Shown here piece after piece: positions 11,131 through 21,895 of a DNA stretch of 64,000 bases. How positions within the stretch are numbered: position 1 is the first letter of the stretch; each line of letters opens with the position of its first letter. The position numbers were made by a program, and so were the translations under genes. Under the pieces are notes generated by a model. The model saw only the letters and a list, made by a program, of their open reading frames with translations. It had not been told where the DNA came from and did no database searches. The DNA comes from Muscardinus avellanarius. Its lineage: Eukaryota; Chordata; Mammalia; Rodentia; Gliridae. The stretch spans positions 40,264,444-40,328,443 of the forward strand of contig OY726565.1 of assembly GCA_963383645.1 (NCBI GenBank), read 5' to 3'.

Positions 11131-11288
11131 TTGTAGTACTGGGGATTGAACCCAGGGGCATTCTACTTCCAAGCTACACCCCCAGCCCTATTTTTTTATT
11201 CCTTATTTTGAAACAGGGTCTCACTAAGTTGCAGTGGGCCTCACTTAAGTAGCTGAGGCTGACTGCGAATCTGTGATCCTTCCATCTC
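11131..11288 (-). mobile_element. B1-dID SINE, truncated
   Basis: ID half, linker and part of the B1 half. It stops at GATCCTTCCATCT without the final B1 promoter end. Confidence 0.85.
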
Positions 11289-11876
11289 ATATTTATTTTC
11301 TGAATTTATAATATATCTATAATATATTTATTAGTAGTTAGAAAAGACAATATTACTAGAATTCTATTTTTTCCATTTCTAAATAGCTTTTGCTATTTAG
11401 AAAAACCAGTTATCTAAAAGTGATAGCTAGAATCAGAGCTCAAGTATTAAAACAGTAAAAACATTTTAAGAAACAATTATCTTCAGAAAATACCAACTTC
11501 AAGCCTCTACTAGCAATAATTATAATGTCTTCATTATCTCAGCAGACAAGATTCTGATTATGGATTTAAAATCTGTCATATGTTTTTAAATATAGCAAAT
11601 GTAAGCTTTCTGACACATCTTTAATTTTCTCTAAAATATTGCTAGTGGAAATAAGGCAATCTATAGACTGCAAAATGATCTTGCTAGTTAAAAGGTCATT
11701 TTGAAACTAAGAAGCAAAATTTGATTCCCCTAAGTTATCTTCCTAATTAAAGAAAAAAAATCATAACAAATTAAAAACACTAAAATTCAAAATAGAAATA
11801 TTTCTACATGGACTATCTCATATGTACATTTCATGCTGAAGTTTTCTAGCTAACAACTAATTAAACTCTAATAAAT
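11289..11876. other. SNX14 intron, nothing recognised
   Basis: AT-rich sequence with no feature I can support. Confidence 0.6.
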
Positions 11877-11877
11877 G

Positions 11878-12064
11878 TGGGTGGTGGCACAAGCTTGTAA
11901 TCTTAACACCTGGGAGGCTGAGACAGGAGGAGTGTAGGTTTGAAGCCAGCCTCAGCAACTTAGTGAGGCTCTCAGTGACTTAGCAAGACCCTGTTTCCAT
12001 ATAAAAAATAAAAAATAAATAGGACTAAGGGTGTAGTCCATAGGTAGAAGACCTTTGAGTTCCA

Positions 12065-12074
<10 letters not shown>
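11878..12074 (+). mobile_element. B1-dID SINE, type II-like
   Basis: Copy with CTCAGTGACTTAGCAAGACC and an ID half ending CTAGTAACAC. Confidence 0.85.
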
Positions 12075-12097
<23 letters not shown>

Positions 12098-12132
12098 TCA
12101 CTCACACACACTCACTCACTCACACACACACC
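12072..12132. repeat. (CA)n/(CTCA)n microsatellite
   Basis: Mixed CA and CTCA units start at the SINE tail. Confidence 0.93.
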
Positions 12133-12133
12133 C

Positions 12134-12616
12134 CTCTAAATAAAATTCATGTTCAGAAGTACCACATAATGAGATTTGTTTAGAATGCACTAAGATTAAT
12201 TCAACTTAACTAACTTATTTAACATTTACTTATCTGAATTACTATGATAAGCTACCCATAGAAAACTAGGTTTTAAGGAATATTTATAATGCTTTAAAAT
12301 ACAAAAATAAGATATATAACTTTAAAAGGTAGGAAGATTCAGCCAAGTCTTAAATTAAGTTGAGAGAACTGGTATTTTTTTTGGTATTTTATAAATGTAT
12401 GTTGCAAATACACATACATATATAGTGAAAATACTATCTTTACTTTTCTTATACAGTCATGGATTGCTTAACACCAGAAATATTTTCTGAGAAATGCATT
12501 GTTAGTTATTGTCATTTTTTTTTTGGAGGGGGTTACATTTGCTTATTGTTTGTTGTTGTCAAACATCACAGAAACTGAGTCGGCTATAGAGTCCAGGTTA
12601 TATAATCTTTGTGGGG
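12134..12616. other. SNX14 intron, nothing recognised
   Basis: AT-rich, with no repeat or gene seen. Confidence 0.6.
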
Positions 12617-13289
12617 GAGTACTGGAGGTTGAATCCAGGGGTATTCTTACCTCTAATCTATACCCCCAGTCCTTTTTTATTTTTTGTTTTAAAACAGGGT
12701 CTTAGCCAGGCGTGGTGGCACACGCTTGTAATCCCTGCGCTTGGGAGGCTGAGACTGGAGGATCGCACAGGTTCGAAGCCAGCCTCAGCTACTTAGTGAG
12801 GCGCTCAGCAATTTAGTGAGACCCTGTTTCCAAATAAAATATAAAATGGGTCTGGGAGTATAGCCCGGAGGTAGAAAGCCCCTGGGTTCCACCTCCAGTA
12901 CCACCAAAATAAATAAATAAATAAATTAATTAATTAATTAATTAAAATAAAACAGGGTCTCAGCCAGGCATGGTGGTGCATGCTTGTAATCCCCGCACTT
13001 GGGAGGCTGAGACAGAAGGATCGCACAGGTTCGAAGCCAGCCTCAGCTACTTAGTGAGGCTCTCAGCAACTTAGTGAGACCCTGTTTCCAAAATAAAATA
13101 TAAAATAGGTCTGGGAGTGTAGCCCGGAGGTAGAAAGCCCCTGGGTTCTACCCCTAGTACCACCAAAACAAACAAACAAACAAACAAACAAACAAACAAG
13201 GTCTCACTACTTGCTGAGGCTGGTGGAGAACCTACAATCTCCAGCCTCCCAAGTACTGAGATTACAGGCATACACCACTATGTCCAGCT
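12617..13289 (-). mobile_element. Minus-strand SINE holding two type II SINE insertions
   Basis: The host SINE occupies 12617-12702 and 13200-13289. Two plus-strand type II copies (12703-12948 and 12961-13199) sit inside it. AAAACAGGGTCT precedes the first copy (12691-12702) and recurs between them (12949-12960); a worn form follows the second. The first copy's tail has become an AATA/ATTA repeat, the second a CAAA repeat. Confidence 0.9.
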
Positions 13290-13622
13290 ATGGCAATCTT
13301 ATCAGACTACCATCATATATGCAGTCTGTCACTGACCAAAACATTGTTATGCAGCACATGACTTCACTTAAATTTAGAAAACAAAGACAAAAATATACAA
13401 ATACAATTTTCTATGACACAACATGGCTAAAGGTGACTGCTTTAATAGGAACTCACAAAATGGACAGATTAAAGTCAGGGTCTGACAACCTATCTTTGGC
13501 TGCAAAAATAAAAACCTTGGAATTTATCACATGCTCATACCATATAAACTAATTTGCTAAATTAATCTGAAAATGCAGACTCTTTTCCATTTACTTTCTT
13601 ATGTTGCTTCCAATTGACTTAC
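13290..13622. other. SNX14 intron, nothing recognised
   Basis: AT-rich. An open frame crosses it by chance. Confidence 0.6.
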
Positions 13623-13734
13623 CAAGATTTACATCTGGTAGTATTTTATCAAGAAACTGTGTTTCCCCACCATTAGGGGAGAGAAAGTCTGCCAGAAGTT
13701 GACTATTGCTCAGTTCCGGATGCTGCACAAGTTT
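13623..13734 (-). CDS. SNX14: SNX14 exon 16 of window (PX end)
   Basis: A 112-nt exon encodes [20 protein letters not shown] then [17 protein letters not shown] and leaves one G. The acceptor is TTATTTAAG and the donor CTTG|GTAAGT. It is the last PX helix ([14 protein letters not shown]), about residues 666-702. Confidence 0.96.
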
Positions 13735-13884
13735 CTTAAATAAACAAAAAGTTAAAAAAAAAAGTGAGGGAAGAAAAGAACAGTTTATAAATCTGGAAGG
13801 GTAATCAAAAGTATATCAAAATGATTATAAACAAAATAAAAGCTATTTTATTTAGAATCAAAACACGATGACTGCATTTATAGA

Positions 13885-14105
13885 AGGAATAGTATAGCAG
13901 AAGCATGGCAGGTAAGGTCTCAGCTCTAGTGTCAGATTCGTATGGGCTTAAATTCTGGCTCTTCCAGATCTGCTAGCTAGGTGACCCAAGAGAGGTTCCT
14001 AAACTGCCCAAAGCCAGCTTCCTTATCTGTAAAGTGGGGATAACAACACTATCTACTTCCTACTGCTGTTACATAAAGCATTTAACACAGCGGCTGATAA
14101 AGAGA
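13885..14105 (+). mobile_element. MIR SINE relic
   Basis: The order AGCTAGGTGACCCAAGAGAGG, CCAAAGCCAGCTTCCTTATC, TGTAAAGTGGGGATAACAAC and TACATAAAGCATTTAACAC follows a mammalian MIR. Confidence 0.8.
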
Positions 14106-14285
14106 AAGATTAAACATAAACCAGTATTATTTCTCAGTTTCTCAACTTGATAATGAATGTTACAAAATCACACAACTTCCTTGATAACTAAAAGTCAGCA
14201 CAAAAGGTTTTGCAAAAACTACATGTGGAAATGTAAAAAAAAATTAGAAAATCTGTTGTCTGTTCTTGTTTTTTTGTTTTGGTTT

Positions 14286-14494
14286 GGTTTTTTTTGCAGT
14301 ACTGGGGATGAAACCCAGGGGCATTCTACCTCCAAGTTTATACCCCCAGACCTATTTTTTTTATTCTTTATTTTGAAACAGGGTCTCACTAAGTTGCTGA
14401 GGCTATCCAGCAAAACCACTATCCTCCTGTCTAATCCTACTAATCTTCCCAAATGTTGGGATTACAAGCCCGTGTGTGTGCCACCATGCTTGGC
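14286..14494 (-). mobile_element. B1-dID SINE, type I
   Basis: Reverse copy from GCAGTACTGGGGATG to CATGCTTGGCTC. Confidence 0.88.
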
Positions 14495-14729
14495 TCTCCA
14501 ATGTCTGTTCTTGCAACACATTTTCTACCAAGATAAGCAAACATTAAAAGCCAAATTTAACCCAGGTTTAATCTAATATCCAATTTCACCACTATAAAAC
14601 AGTTAAAAAGTTTGAGTAGAAATGTAATGAACAAAATACTAGTTGAACAAACTCTAACTTAAGACCTTAATACCAGAAAATATTTTTTCTAGAATGAGGT
14701 AGTCTAGAGTTCTTAGCAAGAATTAGTTG

Positions 14730-14936
14730 AGCCGGGCGTGATGGTGCACGCTTGTAATCCCAGCATTCAGGAGGCAGACTGGAGGATCTCGGTTCACGGC
14801 CAGCCTCAGCTACTTAGTGAGGCCCTTCGCAACTCAGTGAGACCCTGTTTCAAAAATAAAAGGCTAAAACATAGGGCTGGGAGTGGCTCGGAAGTAAAAT
14901 GCCCCTGGGTTCCATACCCAGTACCACAAAAAAAAG
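14730..14936 (+). mobile_element. B1-dID SINE, type I
   Basis: Consensus-like copy from GAGCCGGGCGTGATGG to CCCAGTACCAC plus A tail. Confidence 0.9.
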
Positions 14937-15127
14937 GATGATTAATAATACCTGTGAAGAAAGATGCAGACAGGATTATACATCCTAGCAGTAGTTAATA
15001 GCTATTTCATGTTTCAATTTTCACATCACCAAAAATTACATAAAAATACTTTGAGTTTAAAACCGTTTAGATAAAGAAAAATATCCCTTTATATGGTTGA
15101 GGTTTTCAACTTAAAAAGTATTTACTC

Positions 15128-15325
15128 GCCGGCATGGTGGTGCATACTTGTAATCCCCGTGCTTGGGAGGCAGAGACAGGAGGATCGCACAGGTTCGAAG
15201 CCAGCCCCACTGGCTTAAGAGACCCTGTTTCCAAAAATAAAAAAGTATAAAATAGGTCTGGGAGTGTAGCCCAGAGGTAGAAGGGCTTCCAGGAACTCCA
15301 GTACCCCCCCCCAAAAAAAAAAAAA
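15128..15325 (+). mobile_element. B1-dID SINE, type III
   Basis: It carries CCACTGGCTTAAGAGACC and TTCCAGGAACTCCAGT. AAAAAGTATTTACTC / AAAAAGTACTTACTC flank it as an imperfect duplication. Confidence 0.9.
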
Positions 15326-15433
15326 GTACTTACTCAAAATAAAAAGTACTTGTTTTTTATTAGGAGGCACATGAATTTAACAAACTGCATAATAAAAAAT
15401 AATAAAAATTTCATACCCAAATAAGAGAGAGAT

Positions 15434-15635
15434 GTTTTTGCAGTACTGGGTTTGGAACTCAGGGGCATTCTACCTCCAAGCTACACTCCCAACCCTGTTT
15501 TTTATTCTTTATTTTAAAACAGGATCTCACTGAGTTGCAAAGGGCCTAAGTAGCTGAGGCTGACCTCAAAGCACTATCCTCCTGTCTCAGCCTCCCAAAT
15601 ACTGGGATTAAGAGCATGTACCACCACGCCGGGCT
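15434..15635 (-). mobile_element. B1-dID SINE, type I
   Basis: Reverse copy, a little shortened in the B1 half. Confidence 0.87.
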
Positions 15636-15663
15636 AAGAGAGACTTCTTTTAAACCAATTTTA

Positions 15664-15890
15664 AGCCGGGCGTGGTGGCACATGCTTGTAATCCCAGCAT
15701 TTGGGAGGCTGGGACCGGAGGATCACGGTTCACAGACAGCCTCAGCTACTTAGTGAGGCTCTCCACAACTTAGTGAGACCCTGTTTCAAAATAAAGAATA
15801 AAAATCAGGGCAGGGGGTGTAGCTCGGAGGTCAAAGACCCCTGGGTTCCATCCCCAGACCCACACACACACACACACAAAAAAAAAAAAA
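15664..15890 (+). mobile_element. B1-dID SINE, type I, young
   Basis: Near-consensus copy. CAATTTTAA occurs on both sides as the target duplication. The end carries a short CA run. Confidence 0.9.
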
Positions 15891-15905
15891 CAATTTTAAA
15901 AAATT

Positions 15906-16805
15906 ATTTCTTTGAAGGCAAATTACAGAAATCCTTAATGAACATAGACACAAAAATTTTAAATAAAATACTAGCTATATGCATTCAAACCATCTCAAGA
16001 GAATTGTATACCATGACCAAGTTGGTTTCATCCCAGAAAAGCAAGGCTGGTTCAACATATGCAAATCAATACATAACACCACATAAATAGAACTAAATCA
16101 CCACATAAATAGAACTAAGAACAAAAACCACATGGCTTTTACACTGTTGGTGGGAGTGCAAAGTAGTTCAGCCACTATGGAGATCAGTATGGAGATTCCT
16201 TAGAAAACTGGGAATAGATCCACCATTTGATCCAGCTATACCACTCCTGAGTATCTTTCCAAAGGGGTTGAAATCAGAGAACTACGTTAACATATGCATA
16301 CCCATGTTCATAGTAGCACAGTTTGTAATAGCCAAATTATGGAACCAACCTAGATCTCCATCAACAGATGAATGGATTGCAAAATTATGGGAAATACACA
16401 CAATGGAATTCTATTCAGCTATAAATAAAAATAAAATAATAGCATTTGCAAGAAGATGGAGGGAGCTGGAGAACATTATATTAAGTGAGATTAGTCAAGA
16501 ACAGAAAGAGAAGGGGTATATGTTTTCTCTAATATGTCCAAGCTAGGGAGTAGTGGTAATACCAGAGGGACTCCAGCTGATGGAGGGGAAATCTCAGCAA
16601 AACTTGAATGGAAAGATAGGAGAGGAAGAAAGCTGAGGTTGTTCAATGGAGGAGCTACATACAAATATGTGTAATAGTATAAATACAACATGATTAACCT
16701 GGACACTCTCTATTGGGGGGGAATGGAGGGGGAAGGGCATCAAGCACAATATAAATGTACACCACTCTCAGTATGTTCCACTTATAAAAAAAATAAAAAT
16801 TAAAA
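15906..16805 (+). mobile_element. L1 LINE, ORF2 fragment joined to 3' end
   Basis: At 15930-16135 the sequence reads like the reverse-transcriptase part of L1 ORF2 (CATGACCAAGTTGGTTTCATCCC, GGCTGGTTCAACATATGCAAA) with frame breaks. At about 16138 it jumps to the far 3' end of ORF2 (CTGTTGGTGGGAGTGCAAAG, CATCAACAGATGAATGG, AATGGAATTCTATTCAGC) and a 3' UTR. Roughly 1.3 kb or more of ORF2 is missing between. It cannot make protein. Confidence 0.85.
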
Positions 16806-17255
16806 AATAACAATAAAATAAAATTTAAAAATAAATAAATTTTCTAGGAATAGAAAAAAATTCTTTCTTTGGTGTTATGCACTTGATATAGAAAAGATAA
16901 TCATTAATTTTGGAAAACCAGATATCTCAAACAAATAACTTTTAAGCTAATTGTACCATCTATTGAAATACTATACCAATTAATTTGTTAATATAATATG
17001 ATGAGAAAATGGAATTCAGTTCTAAGTGGTAAATGGCAGATTTGAGCTCAGGAAAAGGAATAAATATCTTTGAACTGCAAAAAGAATGAGACTAAAAAAT
17101 AAAATGGCAAAGAAGATTACAAAATTCAGAAACTGCTACACAGAAAATCAAACAGAAAATAGAACAAACAGTAACAAAAACTACCAGTATTCTTAGAATG
17201 CACTTTTTACAATAAAAGTTTTTCTTTTAATCTATCACACCAAGTTTTATTTAGT
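16806..17255. other. SNX14 intron, nothing recognised
   Basis: AT-rich sequence after the L1 end. Confidence 0.55.
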
Positions 17256-17357
17256 TTAATCCATTATGTCCTGGGTCCTATATATGGGACACAAATGAAA
17301 ACTGATACTGAAAACACTGATAACCCATATATAGTATGTTGGGACATAATGGGTTAA
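17256..17357. mobile_element. TTAA-flanked palindromic element (piggyBac-like MITE candidate)
   Basis: TTAA at 17256-17259 and 17354-17357 flank a 94-base sequence. Its ends pair: TCCATTATGTCC at the left against GGACATAATGGG at the right, and CTATATATGGG against CCCATATATAG further in. TTAA duplication with C-rich inverted ends is the mark of piggyBac-type DNA transposons. I cannot name a family. Confidence 0.5.
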
Positions 17358-17592
17358 AACTAAAAACTTTCCTCCTTCTAAGAAATTATCTTTTTTTTAA
17401 TTGGTCATCAGTTCATGAAAAATAAAAAACTATACATGATAAAACAACTTTAAAATCCACATTAAAATTTAAATTTAAATCACATGAGAAGGTATTTATA
17501 TAGCACAACGTGTATGTACAAGATAAAAAGACAAACTGGAGAATATTTTGCTTAGCAATGTTTTAAGTTAGGTAATACAGTTGGTGCGATAC

Positions 17593-17693
17593 CTGTAGGT
17601 ATTCCTGAAACTCTTCTCTCTTTGACTTTAGGAATTCATAGTTTTTGGGGCCAATGATCCTCTTGGATGGTAGCTGAGCATCAGGAAATGTGC
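17593..17693 (-). CDS. SNX14: SNX14 exon 15 of window (PX)
   Basis: A 101-nt exon encodes [20 protein letters not shown] then [13 protein letters not shown]. The acceptor is CATTTCAG and the donor CAG|GTATCG. It carries the PX LPSKR loop and the start of the helix with the basic EFQEYLQ stretch, about residues 633-665. Confidence 0.97.
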
Positions 17694-17763
17694 CTGAAAT
17701 GTGCACACACTAAGTTTTCACGATGTTCTGCTGCTGCTTTAAAATTTTAAATTTACTATAGTA

Positions 17764-17945
17764 AGCTGGGCATGGTGGTGCACGCTTGTAATCCCAGCAC
17801 TTGGAAGGCTAAAACAGGAGGATCGCAGTTCAAGGATCAGCTACTTAGGGAGGTCGTGTTTCAAAATAAAGAATAAAATATTGGGCTGGGAGTATAGCTC
17901 GGAGTTAGAATGCCCCTGGGTTCAATCCCCAGTACCACAGAGAGA
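17764..17945 (+). mobile_element. B1-dID SINE, type I, shortened
   Basis: Part of the B1 half is missing (GGATCAGCTACTTAGGGAGG). It lies about 70 bases upstream of the exon 15 acceptor in transcript sense. Confidence 0.88.
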
Positions 17946-17969
17946 GAGAGAGAGACACACACACACGTA

Positions 17970-18167
17970 GATAGATACTGGGGATTAAATCCAAGGGCAT
18001 TCTACCTCCGGGCTACCCTCCTCCCAAGCCATATTTTGTTTTATTTTGAAACAAGGGTCTAAGTTGCAGAGGCCTCACTAAATTGCTGAGGCTGGCTTTG
18101 AACCTGTGATCCTCCTATCTTAGCCTCCCAAGTACTGAGATTACAAGGACGTGCTACCATGCCCACC
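17970..18167 (-). mobile_element. B1-dID SINE
   Basis: Reverse copy from ATACTGGGGATTAAATCC to CATGCCCACC. Confidence 0.86.
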
Positions 18168-18301
18168 TTTGACATTATCTTTTATCTTCACAAAATCAGA
18201 ACTTTAAGTCAGAAGACAGACCAAAGAACGACAATCTACTGATAACTACAACAACCACTCTTCACTAATGCAGAATTTTTAGGTATGTGTCTATGTATGT
18301 G

Positions 18302-18498
18302 TTTTACCGGGAACTGAACCCAGAGGGCTTCTACCTCTGAGCTACATGCCCATATCAATTTTATTTCTTATATGGAAACAGGGTCTTGCTAGGTTGCAGA
18401 GAGACTCACTACTTGTTGAGGCTGTCCTTGAATCTGCAATCCTTCTGTCTCAGCCTCCCAACTACTAGGATCATAAGTGTGCACCACCATGCCTGGCT
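18302..18498 (-). mobile_element. B1-dID SINE, diverged
   Basis: Reverse copy from TTACCGGGAACTGAACCC to CATGCCTGGCT. Confidence 0.85.
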
Positions 18499-18662
18499 CT
18501 AGCTGTCTTTACTAATAAAAACAACTTAAAAAATTTACCACAAAATTATTTTGAATTCGTAGGATTCTATTAAAATCTCACAAAAGAAGCATCTACTTTC
18601 TCACAGAGAAAAAAAAGAGTAGCATTTTGTCAATGTTATATAGGCTTAAAAAAAATTTAAAA

Positions 18663-18869
18663 GCCGGGTGTGGTGACGCATGCTTGTAATCCCAGCATTC
18701 GGGAGGCTGAGACTGGAGGATCACGATTCGTGGACAGCCTCGGCTACTTAGTGAGGCCCTCTGCAACTTAGTGAGACTCTGTTTCAAAACAAAGAACAAA
18801 AAATTGGGCAGGGGGTGAAGCTCGGATGTCAAATGCCCCTGGGTTCCATCCCCAAACCCGCAAAAAAAA
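18663..18869 (+). mobile_element. B1-dID SINE, type I
   Basis: Near-consensus copy ending CCCCAAACCCGC plus A. Confidence 0.9.
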
Positions 18870-18967
18870 TTAGTTATTTTTATCATGTCAAGATAAATTG
18901 AATAGAACCTTTTCTAAAGTATAAGAAAGAGGTGTACATGTGTGTGTGAGACAGAGAGAGAGGGGCG

Positions 18968-18970
<3 letters not shown>

Positions 18971-19058
<88 letters not shown>
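18971..19058. repeat. (GT)20 (GA)24 compound microsatellite
   Basis: Forty bases of TG are followed directly by 48 bases of GA. Confidence 0.97.
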
Positions 19059-19063
<5 letters not shown>

Positions 19064-19083
19064 TGAAAATGAATGAGAATATA

Positions 19084-19484
19084 TTGAGGATTGAACCCAG
19101 GGGCATTTTACCTCCAAGTTACACCCTATTTTATTTTATTTATTTATTTATTTATTTTTGCAGGTCTGGGGATGGAACCCAGGGGCATTTGACCTCTAAG
19201 TTATATCCCCTGCCCTATTTTTTATTCTTTATTTTGAAACCGGGTCTCACTGAGTTGCAGAGGGCCTCACTAAGTAGCTGAGGCTGTCTGCGAATCACGA
19301 TCCTCTGGTCTCAGCCTCCCAAGTGCTAGAATTAAAAGCGTGCGCCACCAGGCCCTGCTATTTTATTCTTTATTTTGAAACAGCGTCTCACTAAATTGCT
19401 GAGGCTGACCTCCAATGTGGGATTCTCCTTTTCTCAGTCTCCCAAGTACAGGGATTACTAGGGTGGGTCACCATGCCTGACTGA
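19084..19484 (-). mobile_element. Nested B1-dID SINEs
   Basis: The outer copy (19084-19130 and 19360-19484) is broken in its linker by a TTTA run and an inner type I copy (19159-19359). Confidence 0.88.
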
Positions 19485-19488
19485 GGTT

Positions 19489-19693
19489 GTTTTGGGTACT
19501 AGAATTGAACTCAGGGGCATTCTGTTCCCAAGCTACACCCCCTTGTCCTATTTTTTTTCCTTTATTTTGAAACAAGGTCTCACTAAATTGCAGAAGACCT
19601 CACTAAGTAGCTGCGCCTGGCTATAAACCTGTAATCCTCCTGTCTCAGCCTCCCAAGTACTGGGATTACAAGTGTGTACCACCATGTCCAGCT
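19489..19693 (-). mobile_element. B1-dID SINE
   Basis: Reverse copy from TTTTGGGTACTAGAATTG to CATGTCCAGCTT. Confidence 0.87.
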
Positions 19694-19741
19694 TGAAGTT
19701 ATTTTTAAATTTTAATTTTTATTAGTAAAAAAGTAGTCAAG

Positions 19742-20066
19742 GCCAGGCATGGTGGCACACCCTTGTAATCCCAGCATTTGGGAGGTGGAGACCAAAGGGT
19801 TGTGGTACGTGGACAGCCTTAGTTACTTAGTGAGGCACTTTGCAACCCAGTGAGACCCTATTTCAAAAATAAAAGGACTAGCCGGGCGTGGTGGCGCACC
19901 ACGCTTGTAATCCCCACTTGGGAGGAGGAGACAGGAGGATCACGCAGGTTCGAAGCCAGCCGCGCTGGCTTAAGAGACCCTGTTTCCAAATAAAAATATT
20001 AAAAAATAGGTCTGGGAGTGTAGCCCAGAGGTAGAAGGGTTTCTAGGAACCCCAGTACCACCAAAA

Positions 20067-20113
<47 letters not shown>

Positions 20114-20205
20114 ACTAAAAAATAGGGCTGATGTGTGGATCAGAGGTAGAATGCCCCTGGGTTCCATCCCCAGTACCGCAAAAAAAAAAAAAAAAAAAAA
20201 AAAAG
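19742..20205 (+). mobile_element. Type I SINE holding a type III SINE
   Basis: The outer copy is 19742-19878 and 20116-20205. An inner type III copy (19879-20115) with CGCGCTGGCTTAAGAGACC sits in its linker. The inner tail is an (AAAT)n run at 20064-20115. Confidence 0.9.
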
Positions 20206-20266
20206 GCAGTCAAAGTGCATTTAAAAAGACTTAAGCAAAAATGAAGACATAAAAACAGCATATTTG

Positions 20267-20445
20267 CTGGGCATGGTGGCGCACACTTATAATCCTCACA
20301 CTTAGGAGGCTGAGACAGGAGGATCACACAGGTTCGAAGCCAGCCTCAGCTACTTAGTGAGGCTCTCAGCAACTTAGTGAGACCCTGTTTTCAAATAAAA
20401 TATAAAATAGGTCTGGGAGTATACTACCAAATTAAAAATAAAAAA
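20267..20445 (+). mobile_element. B1-dID SINE, type II, ID half cut short
   Basis: The B1 half is complete. The ID half stops after GGTCTGGGAGTATA and jumps to CTACCAAATT. Confidence 0.86.
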
Positions 20446-20601
20446 CAAAAAACCAGCATATTCCTATAACCAATAAAATTGTACAAAATTGTCACTGCTA
20501 GGGTTTTTTGGTATAATTACTTAAAAAAATATTAGTCTGGTAATAACTTTTAAACAGGCTAATGATAAATTATGATATTTTATACACAAAGAGTAACATA
20601 C

Positions 20602-20685
20602 CGTGAAATTCTGTTAGTTTTGATTCAAGTACATAAAATTCAAGGTATCTTCTATAGACAGACCAATGTTCAGGCTCATGCCCAA
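20602..20685 (-). CDS. SNX14: SNX14 exon 14 of window (PX lipid-binding loop)
   Basis: An 84-nt exon encodes [20 protein letters not shown] then SKLTEFH, with split codons at both ends. The acceptor is TATTCCACAG and the donor CACG|GTATGT. The RRYLEF segment is the PX signature R-R/K-Y-x-x-F that contacts phosphoinositide head groups in canonical PX domains. SNX14's own lipid preference is less clear-cut. Confidence 0.97.
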
Positions 20686-20814
20686 CTGTGGAATACACAT
20701 TTAGTAAATATATGAATTTTAAAAACTGAATACATGCTGATTAAAATACAATTTTACAATGCACTACTAACAGGATGCAAGATTGATTATTTGTTTGTTT
20801 GTTTGTTTGTTTAT

Positions 20815-21017
20815 TTTTGTGGTACTGGGGATTGAGCCCAGAAGCATTCTACCTTTGAGCTACATCCTCAGCCCTAATTTTTTAGCTTTAATTTGAAACA
20901 GAGTCTTCCTGGGTTGATTAGAGTATCACTACCAGCTGAGCCTGTCCTTGGGCCTGCAATCCTCCAGTCTCAGCCTCCCAAGTACAAGGATTACAGGTGT
21001 GTCCCACTACCCCCAGC
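20815..21017 (-). mobile_element. B1-dID SINE
   Basis: Reverse copy with a TTTG run before it. About 130 bases upstream of the exon 14 acceptor in transcript sense. Confidence 0.86.
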
Positions 21018-21104
21018 AGGGTGCAAGATATAAAACATTAATTACAATTAATTACAATTAAAATATATTTTCTTTTGTTTATATATAAATATTTAAATTT
21101 TTAT

Positions 21105-21205
21105 TTTTTATTTTTTTATTTTATTGGTACACTATAGTTTCACATCATAATGTGGATCATAATGACAATGGCATACTTTCACATAGTACTTGGTACCCTC
21201 CCCCA
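21105..21205 (-). mobile_element. L1 3' UTR fragment
   Basis: TTTTATTGGTACACTATAGT followed by CATAATGTGGATCATAATGAC is repeated in related form at 46385 and resembles an antisense L1 3' end. Confidence 0.55.
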
Positions 21206-21444
21206 TCCTCTATTTTAATTTTAAATTATCTAGATGAGATTGATGAAACATATTTATCTATTTATGAAGTTGCCTGAAGAAAATATATTTTTTCTGTAAC
21301 AGAATCATAGAGCTGGCAGGAACTTTAAAATATTATGCTGTTATTTTTAAAATGTCAACAAAGTTATATATTTCATGAAAATTTATGATCATATTTGTTT
21401 CCCTCAAATATTTACCAAATTGTCCCGATCTAATAATACAGCAT

Positions 21445-21635
21445 AAGACGGGCGTGGTGGCACATGCTTGTAATCCCAGTACTTGGGAGGCTGAGAAAGG
21501 AGGATCGCACAGGTTTGAATCCAGCCTCAGCTACTTAGTAAGGCTATCAGCAACTTAGACCCTGCTTCCAAATAAAATATAAAATAGGTCTGGGAGTATA
21601 GCCCGGAGGTAGAAAAGCCCCTAGGTTCCACCCCC

Positions 21636-21642
<7 letters not shown>
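21445..21642 (+). mobile_element. B1-dID SINE, type II
   Basis: Copy from AGACGGGCGTGGTGGC to CCCCCAGTAACAC. Confidence 0.9.
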
Positions 21643-21688
<46 letters not shown>

Positions 21689-21702
21689 TAATAATAATAA
21701 TA
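21641..21702. repeat. (CA)n then (ATA)n microsatellite on SINE tail
   Basis: About 22 CA units then five ATA units follow the SINE end. Confidence 0.95.
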
Positions 21703-21705
21703 AGA

Positions 21706-21895
21706 CCGGCACTACTCAATAGAACATTCTGCATTATGTAAATGTTCTATTAATTTGCCCTCCATAGCTGCAACTAAGTCACATGTTGCTATTAAACACC
21801 AGAAATATGGCTAGTGCAATTAAGGAAATAAAACTTTATATAATTTAATTTTAAATGTCACATGTGGCTAGTGGCTATTAAACTGAGCAGCACAA
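21706..21895. mobile_element. Possible hAT-type DNA transposon relic
   Basis: ACTACTCAATAGAACATTCTGC at one end and CACATGTGGCTAGTGGCTATT at the other resemble the ends of an old mammalian hAT-group MITE. The exact family is not fixed. Confidence 0.45.

Noticed and set aside
13211..13552. 113-residue open frame on the plus strand
   Set aside because: It starts in a SINE and runs into AT-rich intron. It has no homology I know and no splice or promoter context.
15701..16546. Open frames resembling L1 ORF2
   Set aside because: They are fragments of a broken L1 with a large internal loss, not a functional gene.
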